DNA from: Cardinalis cardinalis
Lineage: Eukaryota > Chordata > Aves > Passeriformes > Cardinalidae
Length of the DNA: 64,000 nt
Assembly: GCA_014549065.1 (NCBI GenBank)
Contig: JACDOX010000016.1
Coordinates: 1,629,074-1,693,073 of the forward strand
Reading direction: 5' to 3'
This document shows positions 38,348 to 50,600 of the stretch, piece after piece. Each line of letters begins with the position of its first letter. The first letter of the stretch is position 1. The notes beneath the pieces are model-generated. The model searched no databases. It was given only the letters and a program-made list of their open reading frames with translations, and had not been told where the DNA came from. The position numbers and the translations under genes are program-made.

Positions 38348-40082
38348 GTCATTTCTGTGGAGCACCTGCACCAGGCCTCCTCAGGAAGGAAGGCAAGATG
38401 TGTCTTTAAAATAATACTCCCCATTCCTTTCCTGGCCCAAAAAAGGAGCCTGAGCTTGTCCCCACTCACAGAATCTCAGGCAAGGATCTCCCCCGCTGAC
38501 ATTTCCTGAGGTGTCCCACTGGGCTTTGCTGCAGCAGCAGGGATGTGATGTTCAATCCAGCATTCATCCCTCCCTTTGGAGGGGTTTATCTCTCCCTCCC
38601 ATGAGTCAAATCCCCATCTCTGCCTCACAATAATTCTTGGCATTGGTGCTGATCCCTCGTCCATTTGGCTTCAAGCCTCTCCATGGGCAGCAGCCACAAT
38701 ACCTGTAGTTTTAANCAGCTGTGTTTCATCACCAGCTCTGTTAAAGATTCTCTGTAGTTTTGACTGGAAAATTGAACAGATTCAATATATTTCAAAGGAA
38801 GATCCTTTCTTTATCGCAATGAATGAGGGTATTCTGCATAGTTTTGTTGAATATAAGTAAAAGAAACTATTGGAATTAGAATAGAATTAGAATGNGAATT
38901 GAATGCTTCAAGTTGAACCTTAAATAAAATTAATAGTAACAGTAAACTGTAACAGAAGTGAGATGTGTGTCTTGAGAGCCTTAATTCAATACAATATTAA
39001 CTAATTTTTCTTGTCGTAACTCCAGTGCTTTATTATTATGTTACATTTAAATGGATTTTTTCCTTACAGACATCCAGAAGATATTATNTTTGTGAAATGT
39101 ACACAAAAAGTGTGCTTAGTTTCTGAGCATTTGATACCCTTTGACTGAATCAATAAATATTCTCCCTTAGGTCTGATTCAAAGGCTTCTGGAAGTTCACC
39201 TAAAGCCAGGATTCTAAAGCTCTCATGCTATAGAAAGTTAATGAGGCTCAGTGCTGGGAGAAGTACTAAGAAGAAAAGCATTTGACTTCCTGTGTTGCAT
39301 TTAGAATTTTCCTTCTGGACCAATAAAAGTATTAGAAGACTTTAAGATAAATGTATTCAGTAAATAAATTTCAAACTGTGGCCATGACCAGATTTGCGAA
39401 ATCTTAACAAAACATTATGAAATCTGAAAGACAAATCTACAGTTTCTTAAATTCAAGAGTTATCCCTGAAATATCAAGNGCAGGAAATTTATTTTAAAAA
39501 TTATTAACATGATTTGAAGTCTAAAATATATTCAATTTATTTANGTTCAATCATCAGCAACTCAAATTTTTTGATCTTAGAGGTTTTCCTTTGATCTTAA
39601 AACATACTAGAATGTAAATCACAGTGTTATAAATGTTTAACCTACAGAAAGACTAACACAAAATTTTTAAGAGGCAGAGTCTGTTACTGTTATTGTAGTA
39701 AGGAATTTTATAATACTGTTGATTCTTTCCTACTACTAGGCTCCAAATTGAAAAATCTGAAACTAGTATAGCAGCATTGAATTATGTCAAGTGGCTTTCT
39801 GTAAAAGAGTCATTGTGTGAATAAGAATGGCATTTTTGGCATATAATTCCTATGTATGGCAGTNTCTTACAAGGCAGAGAGGTTCTGCTGATAAAGAAGC
39901 AAAAGATGAAATATTTGTTAAACAAGTGTTTGTCCTANGGGTTACTCATATATGGAGAAACCAGGCAAAGAAGTAGAGATTAAGAGGGGCATTTTTCATA
40001 CAAGAAAGGAAGAAAAAGTATTCTNTGTGTACAAGCCAAAAAGAACAATTTGTTGGTTAAATAATGACCATAGGTTTGGGTG
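38348..40082. other. Gene-free stretch
   Basis: No gene or known element. Part of 38470-38700 is GC-richer and pyrimidine-rich but unrecognised. The remainder is strongly AT-rich. Confidence 0.5.
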
Positions 40083-40111
40083 TGTGAATGCAGCAGAATG
40101 CAGCATTCACA
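40083..40111. repeat. Perfect short hairpin
   Basis: TGTGAATGC (40083-40091) pairs with GCATTCACA (40103-40111). Inside, after one A/A mismatch, GCA pairs with TGC around a GAA loop. All 29 bases take part in one symmetric foldback. Downstream follows GGTTAATAAAGAAACC. The stem is too short for a typical microRNA precursor. It could be a dyad protein-binding site or part of an unrecognised LTR. Confidence 0.75.
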
Positions 40112-42368
40112 TCTGAATGGTTAATAAAGAAACCCTCTCAAGAATTTGCTTTGGTTTAGGCACACATTCTTAGGCCCATTTCTAAGAATGAACACCTGTC
40201 TTTAGGAATGGATCAATTTTTGATCATCAAAAGGTAAAGTTGGATGAATGTTGAATGATGACCTCAAAGACATTTACAACTTGATACATGTTCCCAGGGT
40301 ATGCAGTACCCTTGTCGTGGAAAGAAGCAAACAATTCAGATTTAAATTAAGAAATAGGACGTGTATGGTAATTAGTCAGAAATAAGGGAGACAGGAAATT
40401 TCTACATTTCCATGCAGATCTGAATGAACTCACAGTGGAATCTCTTCTGGCCAGCTTTTCCCATTGTGCTCTGCAGTGAAAAGGATCTAAGGCGTGCTGA
40501 GTTCAGGCAGAATCTTTTGTGTATGTGTTTGTGATTCATAACAAACTTGGACACTTTGGGAAGTGTTACAGAGAAGGAAAATTGGAAAGAAAATAAAATC
40601 TAAATGATTGTAAAGTAATGCTCTTTTTAAAATCTCACTGTGAGGATAAGTAACTAAAAGGACCATGATGCTCAATTATGAATATTTTATTCCCGTGTAG
40701 TGTAAGATCTTTCAGATGAAATGCATCACATTAGTGAAAAGCCCAAACACCTAGTTCATTAAAAGATAACTGCATCATGAAAGACAGGAAACAGCCTCTT
40801 GAAAGTGTTTGGCAATGCACATAAAACACTTTTGCTTAATTCAATTTGAAACTCAAGCATTGTAAAATCACCCAGCTACATTTTCCTTATCAACATAATT
40901 TATGAAGCAGAATTTCTGGAACTGCAGTTGTTTGCTTGTTTCCTTTTTTCCCCCTATTCTCAGTAAAATAATCATGTTTGTCCCTAGAAGCAGGGAAGAA
41001 AAAAAGAACTTTTCTTCCACAGCAGCTTACAAAGTGTATTCAACTCNGATTTCCTACACATTAATACCCCTTAGCCAAACCAAGTGCTTTCTGTTTGTGC
41101 ATGAAAGAGCTCATACTGGAGTTTTCTCACTTTTGAGTAATTGAGTGCAATATCTTCTAATGATATTAGAACCACAATGCAATAAAATATAAAAGGATGC
41201 TGTCACTAGCTGATTCAGTTACATTTTTCACATCAAATTTTAACACCAGAGACTGTGAAATGTGTAATATTATGGTCTCCAATTCTTATAAATTGGCNAG
41301 CATGGATCAGGCCTAGCAGGAGCCTCAGAGCCATCTGGCTGGAGCTTGAGATCTCTCTCCAGAGAGCAAACCAAGTGTCAGAGTGCATCTTTCTGGTAGT
41401 TGGAGTGAAGCAACTATAACTCACTATTTCAAGGCTTGTGGTTTGGAAATAACCACAGTGAACATGCAGAGGACTCTGATTTGAAACTCAGGATTAANTC
41501 CTCCTGTAACTGCCCTGACATGAAAGGGATCCATGGGCAGAACCAAGCCCTTAACCCTGAGATGTGAAACCATCACCAGCTGCATTTTTGAAGAGCTTCC
41601 CTGGAGTGTGTTAGGAAGTTGTGTGGAATGGTAGGAGGATCATCACAGAAATGAAGAGTCATTGTGAATGTCTGTAGCAACAACTCAAATTTTGCAGTAA
41701 CCTTTACCCACAGAAAGTCTCTTTGTAATTAGTGGAAGATCTTTTGTCAGTGGGAAGCTGGGTAATGGATACTGAGCCTTTCTTGGCTGAAGAGATAATG
41801 AAATACCTTTGAGGATACAGGGCTGGATCTGAGGATGCAGAGCAGCAGAAAAGTATAATTAATAGAGGAAACTTCATTCTTTGTAGCACAAAGATTGTCA
41901 TCTTTGAAGAGGATATTACAGACCTTGCTTATTCTGGTATTCCCAAAATAGCCTGAGCTCTTATGGTAAAATTCCTACTGTGGAAAAGGCAACATGAAAT
42001 TTGTACTTTGCCATGTCTATAAAAGCACAATATATCTAAGGTAACAACCAGACTGGCATGAGACAGAGGAATGTCACTGATGTGTAAGAGCAGAGCACTG
42101 GTAANTCCTGTATAATAATCACAATCCAGTTCTCAGTCTAAGGAGTCATTAATCATAACAGTAGTCGATGAAGGGAAAGAAGAATCTCTGTAAAGGGAAG
42201 GCTGCTGAAGCCTTTTGCAGCTGAGTGGTGAGCTGGTTTCCAGGCCAGAAGGATCAATCAGATTCTGGCAGAAGGGTCTTTCCCCACTGTGTTGGCTTTG
42301 GGGTGGTGTCCATGGNAGAATCTTTTACATTTCTTTTAGAAATGGTAGCAAAGGAATTTAGTGAGTGG
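40112..42368. other. Gene-free stretch
   Basis: I see no supported gene or repeat. Open frames at 40487-41424 are short and AT-driven. Confidence 0.5.
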
Positions 42369-42993
42369 TTGTGTNTTGGGGTCTCTAGCTGCTCACAGTG
42401 ACCCCAAGATACATTAAAAAGTCTCCTTTCCCAGCCTGGTGCTCGAAGAAGGAGTCAGGGCTCTTCATTTCTCATTCTCAAGGTTGTTCATTGTATCTTA
42501 TCTATAAAATTCCTTCTCCTGTCCAGCCGAGGTCCATCCAGACTCAGAGGCACTCTGCCTCCCCTGGGGCAGTGTTATGTCTTTATACTAAAAATTACAN
42601 GTACAATATTTACAATTACTTCCCAATGCCTATCACCTATGTTAGACAGAGAGCTTCTACTCTAAACCAATCTAAAATTGCCAACATCACAGCAGAAGAT
42701 GGAGGCCAAGAAGAAGAAGGAGAAAGGCTGGGCATGCCCAGATTCCTCCATCTTGCCCCCTGAACCCCTGAAAATCTAAAGACCCCGAAAATCTATTTTT
42801 CACCCCGAGATAAATNCACTATCATTCTACTTAAACTTTTGTGGCTTGTAATCCTTCATATAAGGTTGGTAACGGTTTTTTCCAAGGCTAAATTAAAAGC
42901 ACAGGGGTCTTGGGCTCTGTGCCAAAGTGTCCGAGCCCCCCGGGCAGGAGCTCAAGTCCTCCAGGGCAGCCAGAGGGATTTCCTGGGTTTCCA
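42369..42993 (-). mobile_element. LTR of an endogenous retrovirus, minus orientation
   Basis: The sequence matches my recollection of an abundant songbird LTR. Landmarks are GAGGTCCATCCAGACTCAGA, GGGGCAGTGTTATGTCTTTA, ACCTATGTTAGACAGAGAGC, GAAGATGGAGGCCAAGAAGA and TTAAACTTTTGTGGCTTGTA. The right edge, TTTCCA at 42993, would give a minus-strand start of TGGAAACCC. The left edge near 42369 reads TTGTGT and is uncertain. Flanking hexamers GAGTGG (42363-42368) and GAGTTG (42994-42999) differ at one position and may be a 6-bp target duplication. The 121-codon plus frame at 42398-42763 is an antisense artefact. No internal viral genes flank it. Confidence 0.8.
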
Positions 42994-45200
42994 GAGTTGT
43001 GTTTGACTGCCCATCCTTACCAGCCAGAGTTTTTATAGAGGATGTCTCAGAGGATCCCCCATAAACCATGGTCTGAATTCCTTGTCATCATCACGTGCTG
43101 TCCAGTGCTGCAGTGCCACACCAGGGGCTGATGCTTCTCTTCTGGGATTCCCTGAGTAGGGGAAGGAATTTCTGNGAAAACACGGTGAAATACTGAGCAC
43201 ACAGGTTGCAGGAGAGAGGTCAATTCTTCTGTCATTTCTTTTAGCCTTCAAAGTAAATTAAAATGCACAAACAGCTGGTGCACACCTGCTCCTGGATTTA
43301 GCTCCTACTTGCTTCATATCTTCAGCTCAGAAGACTTTCACTTTTCTATATTTAACTGTTACTTTTCAGTATTTTCTAAATCAATTTGGCTTTCATGCTT
43401 TTGGTGTTATATATGGGATATATAAGCTTTTAAAAAATTGTTTACCAGAAAAAAAGAAAAAAGAGGCTGAAGAGGAAAAGTATAAGAAATTTAAAATATT
43501 CTGTATGCCTTATTTAGACAAATTGGAAGTGTATGGANATTATATGTATGAAATCTAGAGCTGCTGAGAAAGGGAAATTTCTGTCCCAAGAGAAATTTCA
43601 ACATTTTCATGCTGGTTTTATCNTTGAGTAAAATGATAATCAAAATATTGTTTTGGCTTTCAGAGCAAAACCTTAAAAAATTCAAACTTAGAAAAACATT
43701 TATAGGAAAATATTTGATAAAAATTATATGGAGTATCAGCATACTGGTTTTACATAAAATATTGTTTAAATTGCATATGAGAAATTACCTGTAGTGGATT
43801 TCAGTCTGTGCTGCTTTTTTTATTGCCTTTTAGATCAAACTTCACTACTGTTCCTTAAATAAAACATAAGTAAATTATAAACATCTGGGATGGTTTTGCT
43901 CTTCTGGAAGGAATCTGAGATTTAATAAATAAAATCATTTGTGGTGTAGGTTGTGGGGTTTCTCATATAGTTTGTATAATATGATTTAATGGCTTGAACT
44001 AACCTTGGTAGGCCATTTCTGTAAAATCACATTGTTTTGTGACACATGGACAGTAAAATAGTTCATATATTCTTTGTTTTTTATAGTAAAATAAAGTGAA
44101 CAACATAAAAGGGAAAGGCATGAGAAGAAAAGCCGACAGGTGTACGTGATGAGATGGAATAAACTGGAATATCCATTGCACAAGTTCTTCATTACATTCC
44201 AAATGTGAACAAAAGGATCAGTGACTACAAGGAATATCAAATGTTGGCATTTTGTACAACATCCAGAGAGAGTATGCCACAAACAATTAGGTATCAGCTG
44301 TAAAACACCCCTCTTGGTAGATTTTCTTTTTAGGGATGAGAAATAAGACTTACAGCTCAATTTACCCGAGGTACTGCTGTAGGCATTTTGGACTTGCTTG
44401 TACATTATGAGCTACAAAAAAAAAATAAAATAATAGAGATCAATTACAGCAGAAAGGAATGGAAGCAAAAATGCCAAAAATAGTGTACTTGTCTGTTCAG
44501 ACTGAGACTCATTCATCTACAGTTTGGCATATTCTATGACTGATTTTCAGATGTTAAGAGCATTCTCCTTGAATGGAGGAGGCAAAGATCCACATTTTTC
44601 TTCTGGAGAACNGGTTAGTGCTCAGGCCTGAAGACTCGTAAAGTACCCACTTTAAATTACATCTGTCCAGTAGTTTGTGTAAACATATCCTTAATATTGA
44701 CAGAGAAAATATTTACCTTGAGATATTCTTACTTAGACGTGGTCTTTGTGTTTTNACGTCAGGCAGTATGTTTATTCTTAATTAACTTAAATTGTCTTAA
44801 ATAGATTAAACATAAACCAGTTAGATAATTTATCNTGTGTGTGGGCAGCAGGATGATGAAAAGAGCCTACAATATGATAAACTAGGAGGATACATCTGCC
44901 TTTTACAGCAGAAGAAAACTTTTCACCCCTTTTTTCTTAATTTTTCTCTGAGTTGTCTCCAGCTGCATGATTTGTTTCAGGTTGTTTTTATTACAGAGGA
45001 CTGCTGTAAATTAGTACCAGGCACCTGAGAATTCACTGAGAGGTGTGCTTATAATTTTTTTCTTTTTAAATCAAAAATGTCAACACTTATTGATATGTTT
45101 GGGTCTGTTTTTTTGTTTGTTTGTTTTTTAAAATTTGACAGCTTTTCTGAATTAGAAGCTTATTTTCTGCTAAAAACCCAATATATTATTGTCTACAAAA
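42994..45200. other. Gene-free stretch with one 139-codon chance-like frame
   Basis: The minus strand at 43986-44405 is open for 139 codons without crossing an N. Its translation is rich in Leu, Ser, Phe and Cys with a hydrophobic central section and resembles nothing I know. A T-run followed by GTAG lies just before the first ATG and could mimic a splice acceptor. I see too little to call it a gene. The rest of the stretch holds no recognised element. Confidence 0.45.
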
Positions 45201-45204
45201 CCAA

Positions 45205-45260
45205 CAATAAAATACNGCAGGTATTTTACTGCAATAAAATATAATACTGCAATAAAATTG
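45205..45260 (+). repeat. Short direct repeat carrying AATAAA signals
   Basis: TACTGCAATAAAAT occurs twice (beginning near 45228 and 45246), and an earlier ACAATAAAATAC lies just upstream, giving three AATAAA hexamers within about 55 bases. This could be a polyadenylation cluster on the plus strand, but no upstream exon is visible, so it is more likely a local AT-rich duplication. Confidence 0.5.
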
Positions 45261-47374
45261 TGCAGGTGTCAAGAGGCATCTTTTTTGGAGCTGGTTGTCC
45301 TGAGTACTCTGTGCATGTGTAAGTTTAGCAGGAGTTAAGAGTTCAGCCAGCTTCTATGTCATTGCTTTCTCCCTCCNTGGGAAGCCAAGGTCTGAGGCTC
45401 TGAACATCTGCTGCTGTGCAGCAGAGTGACAGTGCTGGTGTCAGAGCGTGGCACTGCTGCTGGAGCTGGGGACAGCTCCATCCTCCTCCAGCATATGGCA
45501 ACATGTGTTCTCATCAGTCATNATCTGCTAACCTGTGCCCACTCTGGGTGGCACTGAGGGGCAGAGGGTGGGCAGTGAAAACTGCCCTTGGATACAGAGA
45601 GCTCCTCAGAACCATCACACACAAGGTTAAACAAAGATCAGCTGAAAGGAGCTGCTCCCAAAAGTCCACATTGCACACTTAGTACTAATTTCTGCAGGTC
45701 ATTGGAAATCTTCTAACGTTTCTGCCAGTTTCTGTGCACAGTTGTGGTTCTGCCACTGTGAGGGGCAGGTTTAAGTAGCTTGTAGCAGCTAGGATTATGT
45801 CCATGAAACATGGAATAGAAGCTCTCAGTTGAATGAACTCTGTATTGGAAAAACCCACTAGATTTTACTTTAATAATGGAAAAGGAACAGTGTTCTATCT
45901 CTGGTAAATACTTAAACCTGCATAGAAACAGATGAAATATACTGATAATTGTTCCCAATTGATGAGAGATAAGATGATGGATAAAACCCGAGCATCCTCT
46001 TCAAATACTTTATCTGAGCAGTTATGACTGCAAATAAATATGAGATACTCACAAAGTGAATTTTTTCAAGGTTATATGACAATACTAATGGCTCTTCACA
46101 TTGCTTTGTTTTTTCCTTTCAAGACTGAACAGTGTGTACACTTTTGTGTATTTCTATAAATCGATGTGGTTGAAATTATGTGAACATTTGCCATAATATA
46201 ATTGACTGTATCTCACTGGAGCTCATGTTTGGGCACTCTAGATAGATGTTAAATTGGAAGAAATGTGGAACTGGTCCAGAACTTGAAAAGAACTCTAATC
46301 TTTACCCCATTCCTTTTTTTTTTTTTTTTAATAATCAAGACATAGGTTCGAATACATGTCAACAGACCTGATACAACATTTCCCTCAGCTGTGCATGAAG
46401 ATCTTGTCCTAAGAGAACAATCCAGCTCCTGTCAGAATGGATAGCAAGCATTCCATCACATTTATTATTTCCTGATTAGACCCCAAACTATTTCCAGGCA
46501 TGCTCATCTAATGTTCTACAGAGAACCCTTTTACTAGAAAAATCCATACTTGGACAGGTGGTGTCAACCTTTGTGTGAAAGAAGAACCCAGTGGGGATAA
46601 AAAGTAAATATAAAACTTGTTGCAATATTGGGTTTTCTTCTGCTATTGCTTGACTGGGGAAGGCACTCAAGTTATCTGCTTTCCTTTTGATCATGGACAC
46701 TATTCCTGCATTAAATCAATTGCTGTTCTTTTGTACATATTCCANGACATTGAAATTTGCTCCTCAAACTGTTCTAATGTTTAATGCTTAAATTAGTCTG
46801 CTCTGTTTAAATGCTTCTGGCTTTGTGTGTTTGGCTTTGTACTCGGGAAATGATTTTGCAGTAAAAATGAAGGACAGTAGAACAACTCCAGAAGAATCCT
46901 GATACAATCCTGACTTTTANTATTATATTAGTATTTTTATACAATTATATCAGGAATTTTTTTAATATTTCTAATGGTAATTCTGGTATTTCAGAAGATG
47001 ATTTCCCAAGGAAGAGTAAGTTTTAGAGTATTGTACAAAATTCAAGTAATCAGTTTGAATAGAATTAGGGCAGCAAAGATCTGTAAAGTTCACAGAAAGG
47101 TAATGCCTTGGGGAATGAAGTTCCCACATATGTTTTCTTGGTGTCAGCTCTGGTTAAAAATGTCTTCTAGCTTCAGCACCCTCAGCTGGGATAACATATG
47201 GAACATGTTGCTGAATAGGAATTAGACCTGAGTTTGTAATGACCCACCTTTATTTTATTTTCTTATTTTTGTTGTCCCCAGAACAAACAAACAGGAGGTG
47301 GAATAGAGGTAAGAATTGGTATTTAAAGATGTAGGGAAGGGGAACTGCATGAATTGAAACCAAAGAGCTTCCTG
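45261..47374. other. Gene-free stretch
   Basis: No gene or recognised transposon. A poly-T run lies at about 46314-46330. The GC-richer part at 45380-45660 has open frames but no recognisable product. Confidence 0.5.
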
Positions 47375-47692
47375 AAGGGTGCCTGTGGTGAGCTGGGGGT
47401 CGGTCTCTTTCTTCGGGCAACAACAGACAGAACAAGAGGATGCAGTCTCAAGCTGCGCCAAGGGAGATACAGGCTGGAATTAAGGAGGAAGTTTTTCACA
47501 GAAAGAGTGGTCAAATACTGGAATCATCTACCCAGGGAGGTGGTGGAGTCACCATCCCTCGATGTATTTAAAAAAAGACTGGATGTGGCACTTGGTGCCA
47601 TGATCTAGTTGAGGTGTTAGAACATGGGTTGGACTCGATGATCTTAAAGGTCCCTTCCAACCTAGAAATTCTGTGATTCTGTGATTCTGTGA
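47375..47692 (+). mobile_element. CR1 LINE 3' end with octamer tail
   Basis: The plus-strand frame ending at 47608 is the C-terminus of CR1 ORF2, with the sequence pattern FLRATTDRTRGCSLKL, then LRRKFFTERVVKYWNHLPRE, then VESPSLDVFKKRLD. It is followed by the 3' untranslated box GTTGGACTCGATGATCTTAA and AAGGTCCCTTCCAACC. The element ends in consecutive ATTCTGTG octamers (about 47668-47692), the diagnostic CR1 tail. The frame carries no stop over the visible part, so this copy is fairly young. It is 5'-truncated to about 320 bases and cannot encode a working protein. No target duplication is expected for CR1. Confidence 0.95.
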
Positions 47693-50600
47693 ACTCGGGA
47701 TAAATGACTGCATTGAATTTTGGTTTTTTCCCCCCTGTTTGCTTGTTACATTTTTATCCATTTTCCATTTTGAAGGATTTTTAAGCAAATGAGGCTTTCC
47801 TGTGTCAGCTCCAGAGGACAAAGAGTAGCTGCACATATTACAAGTGAAGGTGCCTGCTGGAGTCCAGAGTGCTTTGGTCTCATTTTACATGGCTGTGCTC
47901 TGTTGGGAAAGNGTAAATTGAAGCTGCATAAGAAGGAGGTTCTGGAAACTCTCTTTAACATAGAAGAGCAGTTTAAGTTAGTCAAGTCTTTCAATGCTGC
48001 TAGAAGAGGAAATCCCATCCCCATTTGCTAATTCCAGCCACCACTTTGCTTACACAGGTGTGATCCATGTATTAATTTAAAATCTCCAGAGTCTGGAAAC
48101 AAATGTGTATTTATTTGGCCAGGTGAGCTGTAACTGGGATCAGCTCCCTGAGCAGCTACCTGAGCACTCCTTCTGGCTGAAGGGATGGTTTTGTGAGGAT
48201 ATGGGGGGCTTTGAGCAGCACCATTGGCTTACAGCAGCTTTCAGTGCTCAGGGAGCTGTGATTGCACTTCTCAAGGAAAGATTNGCAGCTTGCTTTAGCA
48301 CTAGGGAGCAAATGGAGAAAAGTTTACCTTAGCCTGAAATTTGGTCTCACAATATCTCTTGCATTTGTAAATCAGTGCTACACAGATTAGTGCATGCATC
48401 ACCAGCCCACAAAGAAGATAAAGGAGCATGCTCTCTCTGCCAAGCACTGAGTTTTGTGCTACTTCCATTAACTGAGNTAAAAATACAGCCCAAAGCATGA
48501 ATCCAGGATAAATACCAGATGCAGAGAGTAAAAGATGTGCTTCAGTCTATCTTTCATCTGGACATNTGCAGTTCCCTGACTCTTTCCCAGCTTGTTTGTG
48601 TTAACCTGGCTTTNTATCACACACAGCTTCTTTTTGTGCTTTATCCACTGATGCTCCCTCTGGGGCAGCCTGTCCCTGCCTGTGGTGAGAGGACAGTCTG
48701 TGTGTTGGGATGTGTCTGCAGTTCCTGCATCTCCCTGGGACTATTTCCTCTGTTCACTCCTTGAAATTAGGGACACAATTAAAGGGATGGGAACTATTTG
48801 GAATCATGTCTTCAGTTTGAATCCTTGTGTCACATANAATGAANATAGTGAATAGATGAACCTGTTTTNCTNGTTCTCACNTTTAGTAGTCATCTATAAT
48901 TAAAGAATGCTAATCTGATGGGGCAAGTGGTCAGCTCCAGTGGCACATTTCCANTTTCTCTCACCTCATTATATTATTGCAAGGGAAAAGCAGTCCAGTT
49001 CTTTTCATACTATTATATATTTCAAAGAATACATTCTTGCCTGGGCTGAGACTTTGTCTAACAAGTTTCCACTCGAGTTCTTTATGCTTGAGCTATAAAT
49101 CAAGGAAGGGAATAAAGGATTTTTATAATAGAAATGCCTCACACCACATTAATTGTATCAGCATGAACTATGGCACTGCAATCAAGGTTGTTTTAATTTG
49201 ACTAAAAATGAATAGGTTACTGTGAATCAATTGCAATCTAATAAAGGTCTTATTGTAAAACCCACTGATAAGATGGAGTGGAATTGTTCTGAACTATACT
49301 CCTGGGAGTGAGATTTCAAAAGAATTAAATGCTGCCTTTTCTAAATCTTTGATCAGTGATTCAAATGGAAATATAGGCACACCTATCTCCCAGTGTTTCC
49401 ACTTTTCATTAAACTGTTGCCAGATTATTACTAAAAGAGAATTCTCTTCCTTAAAGCTTTAGTCTGAGAGGAATTGAGCTGCTCCTGGGCAGAGTTGTGT
49501 TCTCTGAAGTCCTATTGTCTGTNTAGGAAGCTGAGGGTGCTTAGCAATTCACAGAATTTGGCTCAGGAGCAGAGAAGAGGAAGGTAGATTAAGATGTCTA
49601 AAAAAGGAGTGCTTCATCCCAGTCTTAAGCAGCTGTTTTCAGGTGGGCTCTAACACCAGCTCATCTCTGCATTGTCCCAAAATGTTGTCTAAATAACTGT
49701 GTTTTGACTAAATGCTTCATTTTTTTAATTACTAAAATTAGGAGAGAATAAGAAACAAAGCTCATTTTAGTGAAAATACTTTTACTCAGATTAATGGTAG
49801 TCTGAGCCCCAGATTGTTGCAGGATTTCCTTGGTAAAAGATCACATGCTGAAGGTTCAGTTACAAGTAATCAAACCTTGTCTGTGTGTTTGACCTTCCCA
49901 GAAGGAATCCAATATATACTTCATAAACTCACACATGATCATAAAAAATGTAAAACACCTTTGAATTTTCAGGGATTATTCTGTTACCCCACAGACTTTT
50001 ATTAATGCTGCTAGTTAAGAGATCAAAATTTCTATTTCATGACTAGAAATATGAAGGCTGTTTTCTTAGTACTTTAGACACAAATTTTGACAGCTTTTCC
50101 ATGTTGCTGAATGTATTGATTCTGAAAGTTTTGTAAGTGGCTGTTTGACTAAGCATTTGTGCCATCAAAGCTATATTTGTCCTTTGCTATTTTGAAGCAA
50201 AAAAATTCAAATGGAAAGAAAATTGGCATGTATAAAAGTATCAGGGATATTCATAGATAGAATTAATAATGATGACAGAATTTGAAGGAATTTTGACTTC
50301 TACTTGCAGATGTCAACCAACTTTAAACTGTCAGGCAAAGAACTGTGTGAGTTGTCTTGATTAGTTCCCCTTTGCTGTTACAGATTTTTTTCTGCCTTCT
50401 TTTGAAGGACCTAGCACTGAAAACTGTCAGATGCAACGTATTGGACTATATGCAAGATATAGTTTATACCAGGATGGCAGATCCTATGATCCTAAAGGAT
50501 TTTTCTAATTTGCAATTCTCATATATTTCTTTTTTTCTTTTTTTCCCAAGCCTCAGTCACACTGTCAAGGAGGAGAAATAACTCTCTGTGATTTAGCCGA

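Noticed and set aside
38035..38469. 144-codon minus-strand open frame
   Set aside because: It runs antisense through the solo LTR at 38027-38341 and its flank.
38470..38500. Possible CR1 tail (TCACAGAATC)
   Set aside because: Only about ten bases match. None of the following CR1 landmarks is present.
42398..42763. 121-codon plus-strand open frame
   Set aside because: It lies wholly inside the minus-strand LTR at 42369-42993.
46340..46370. tRNA-like GGTTCGAATAC segment
   Set aside because: It resembles a T-arm, but no acceptor stem, D-arm or anticodon arm can be built around it.
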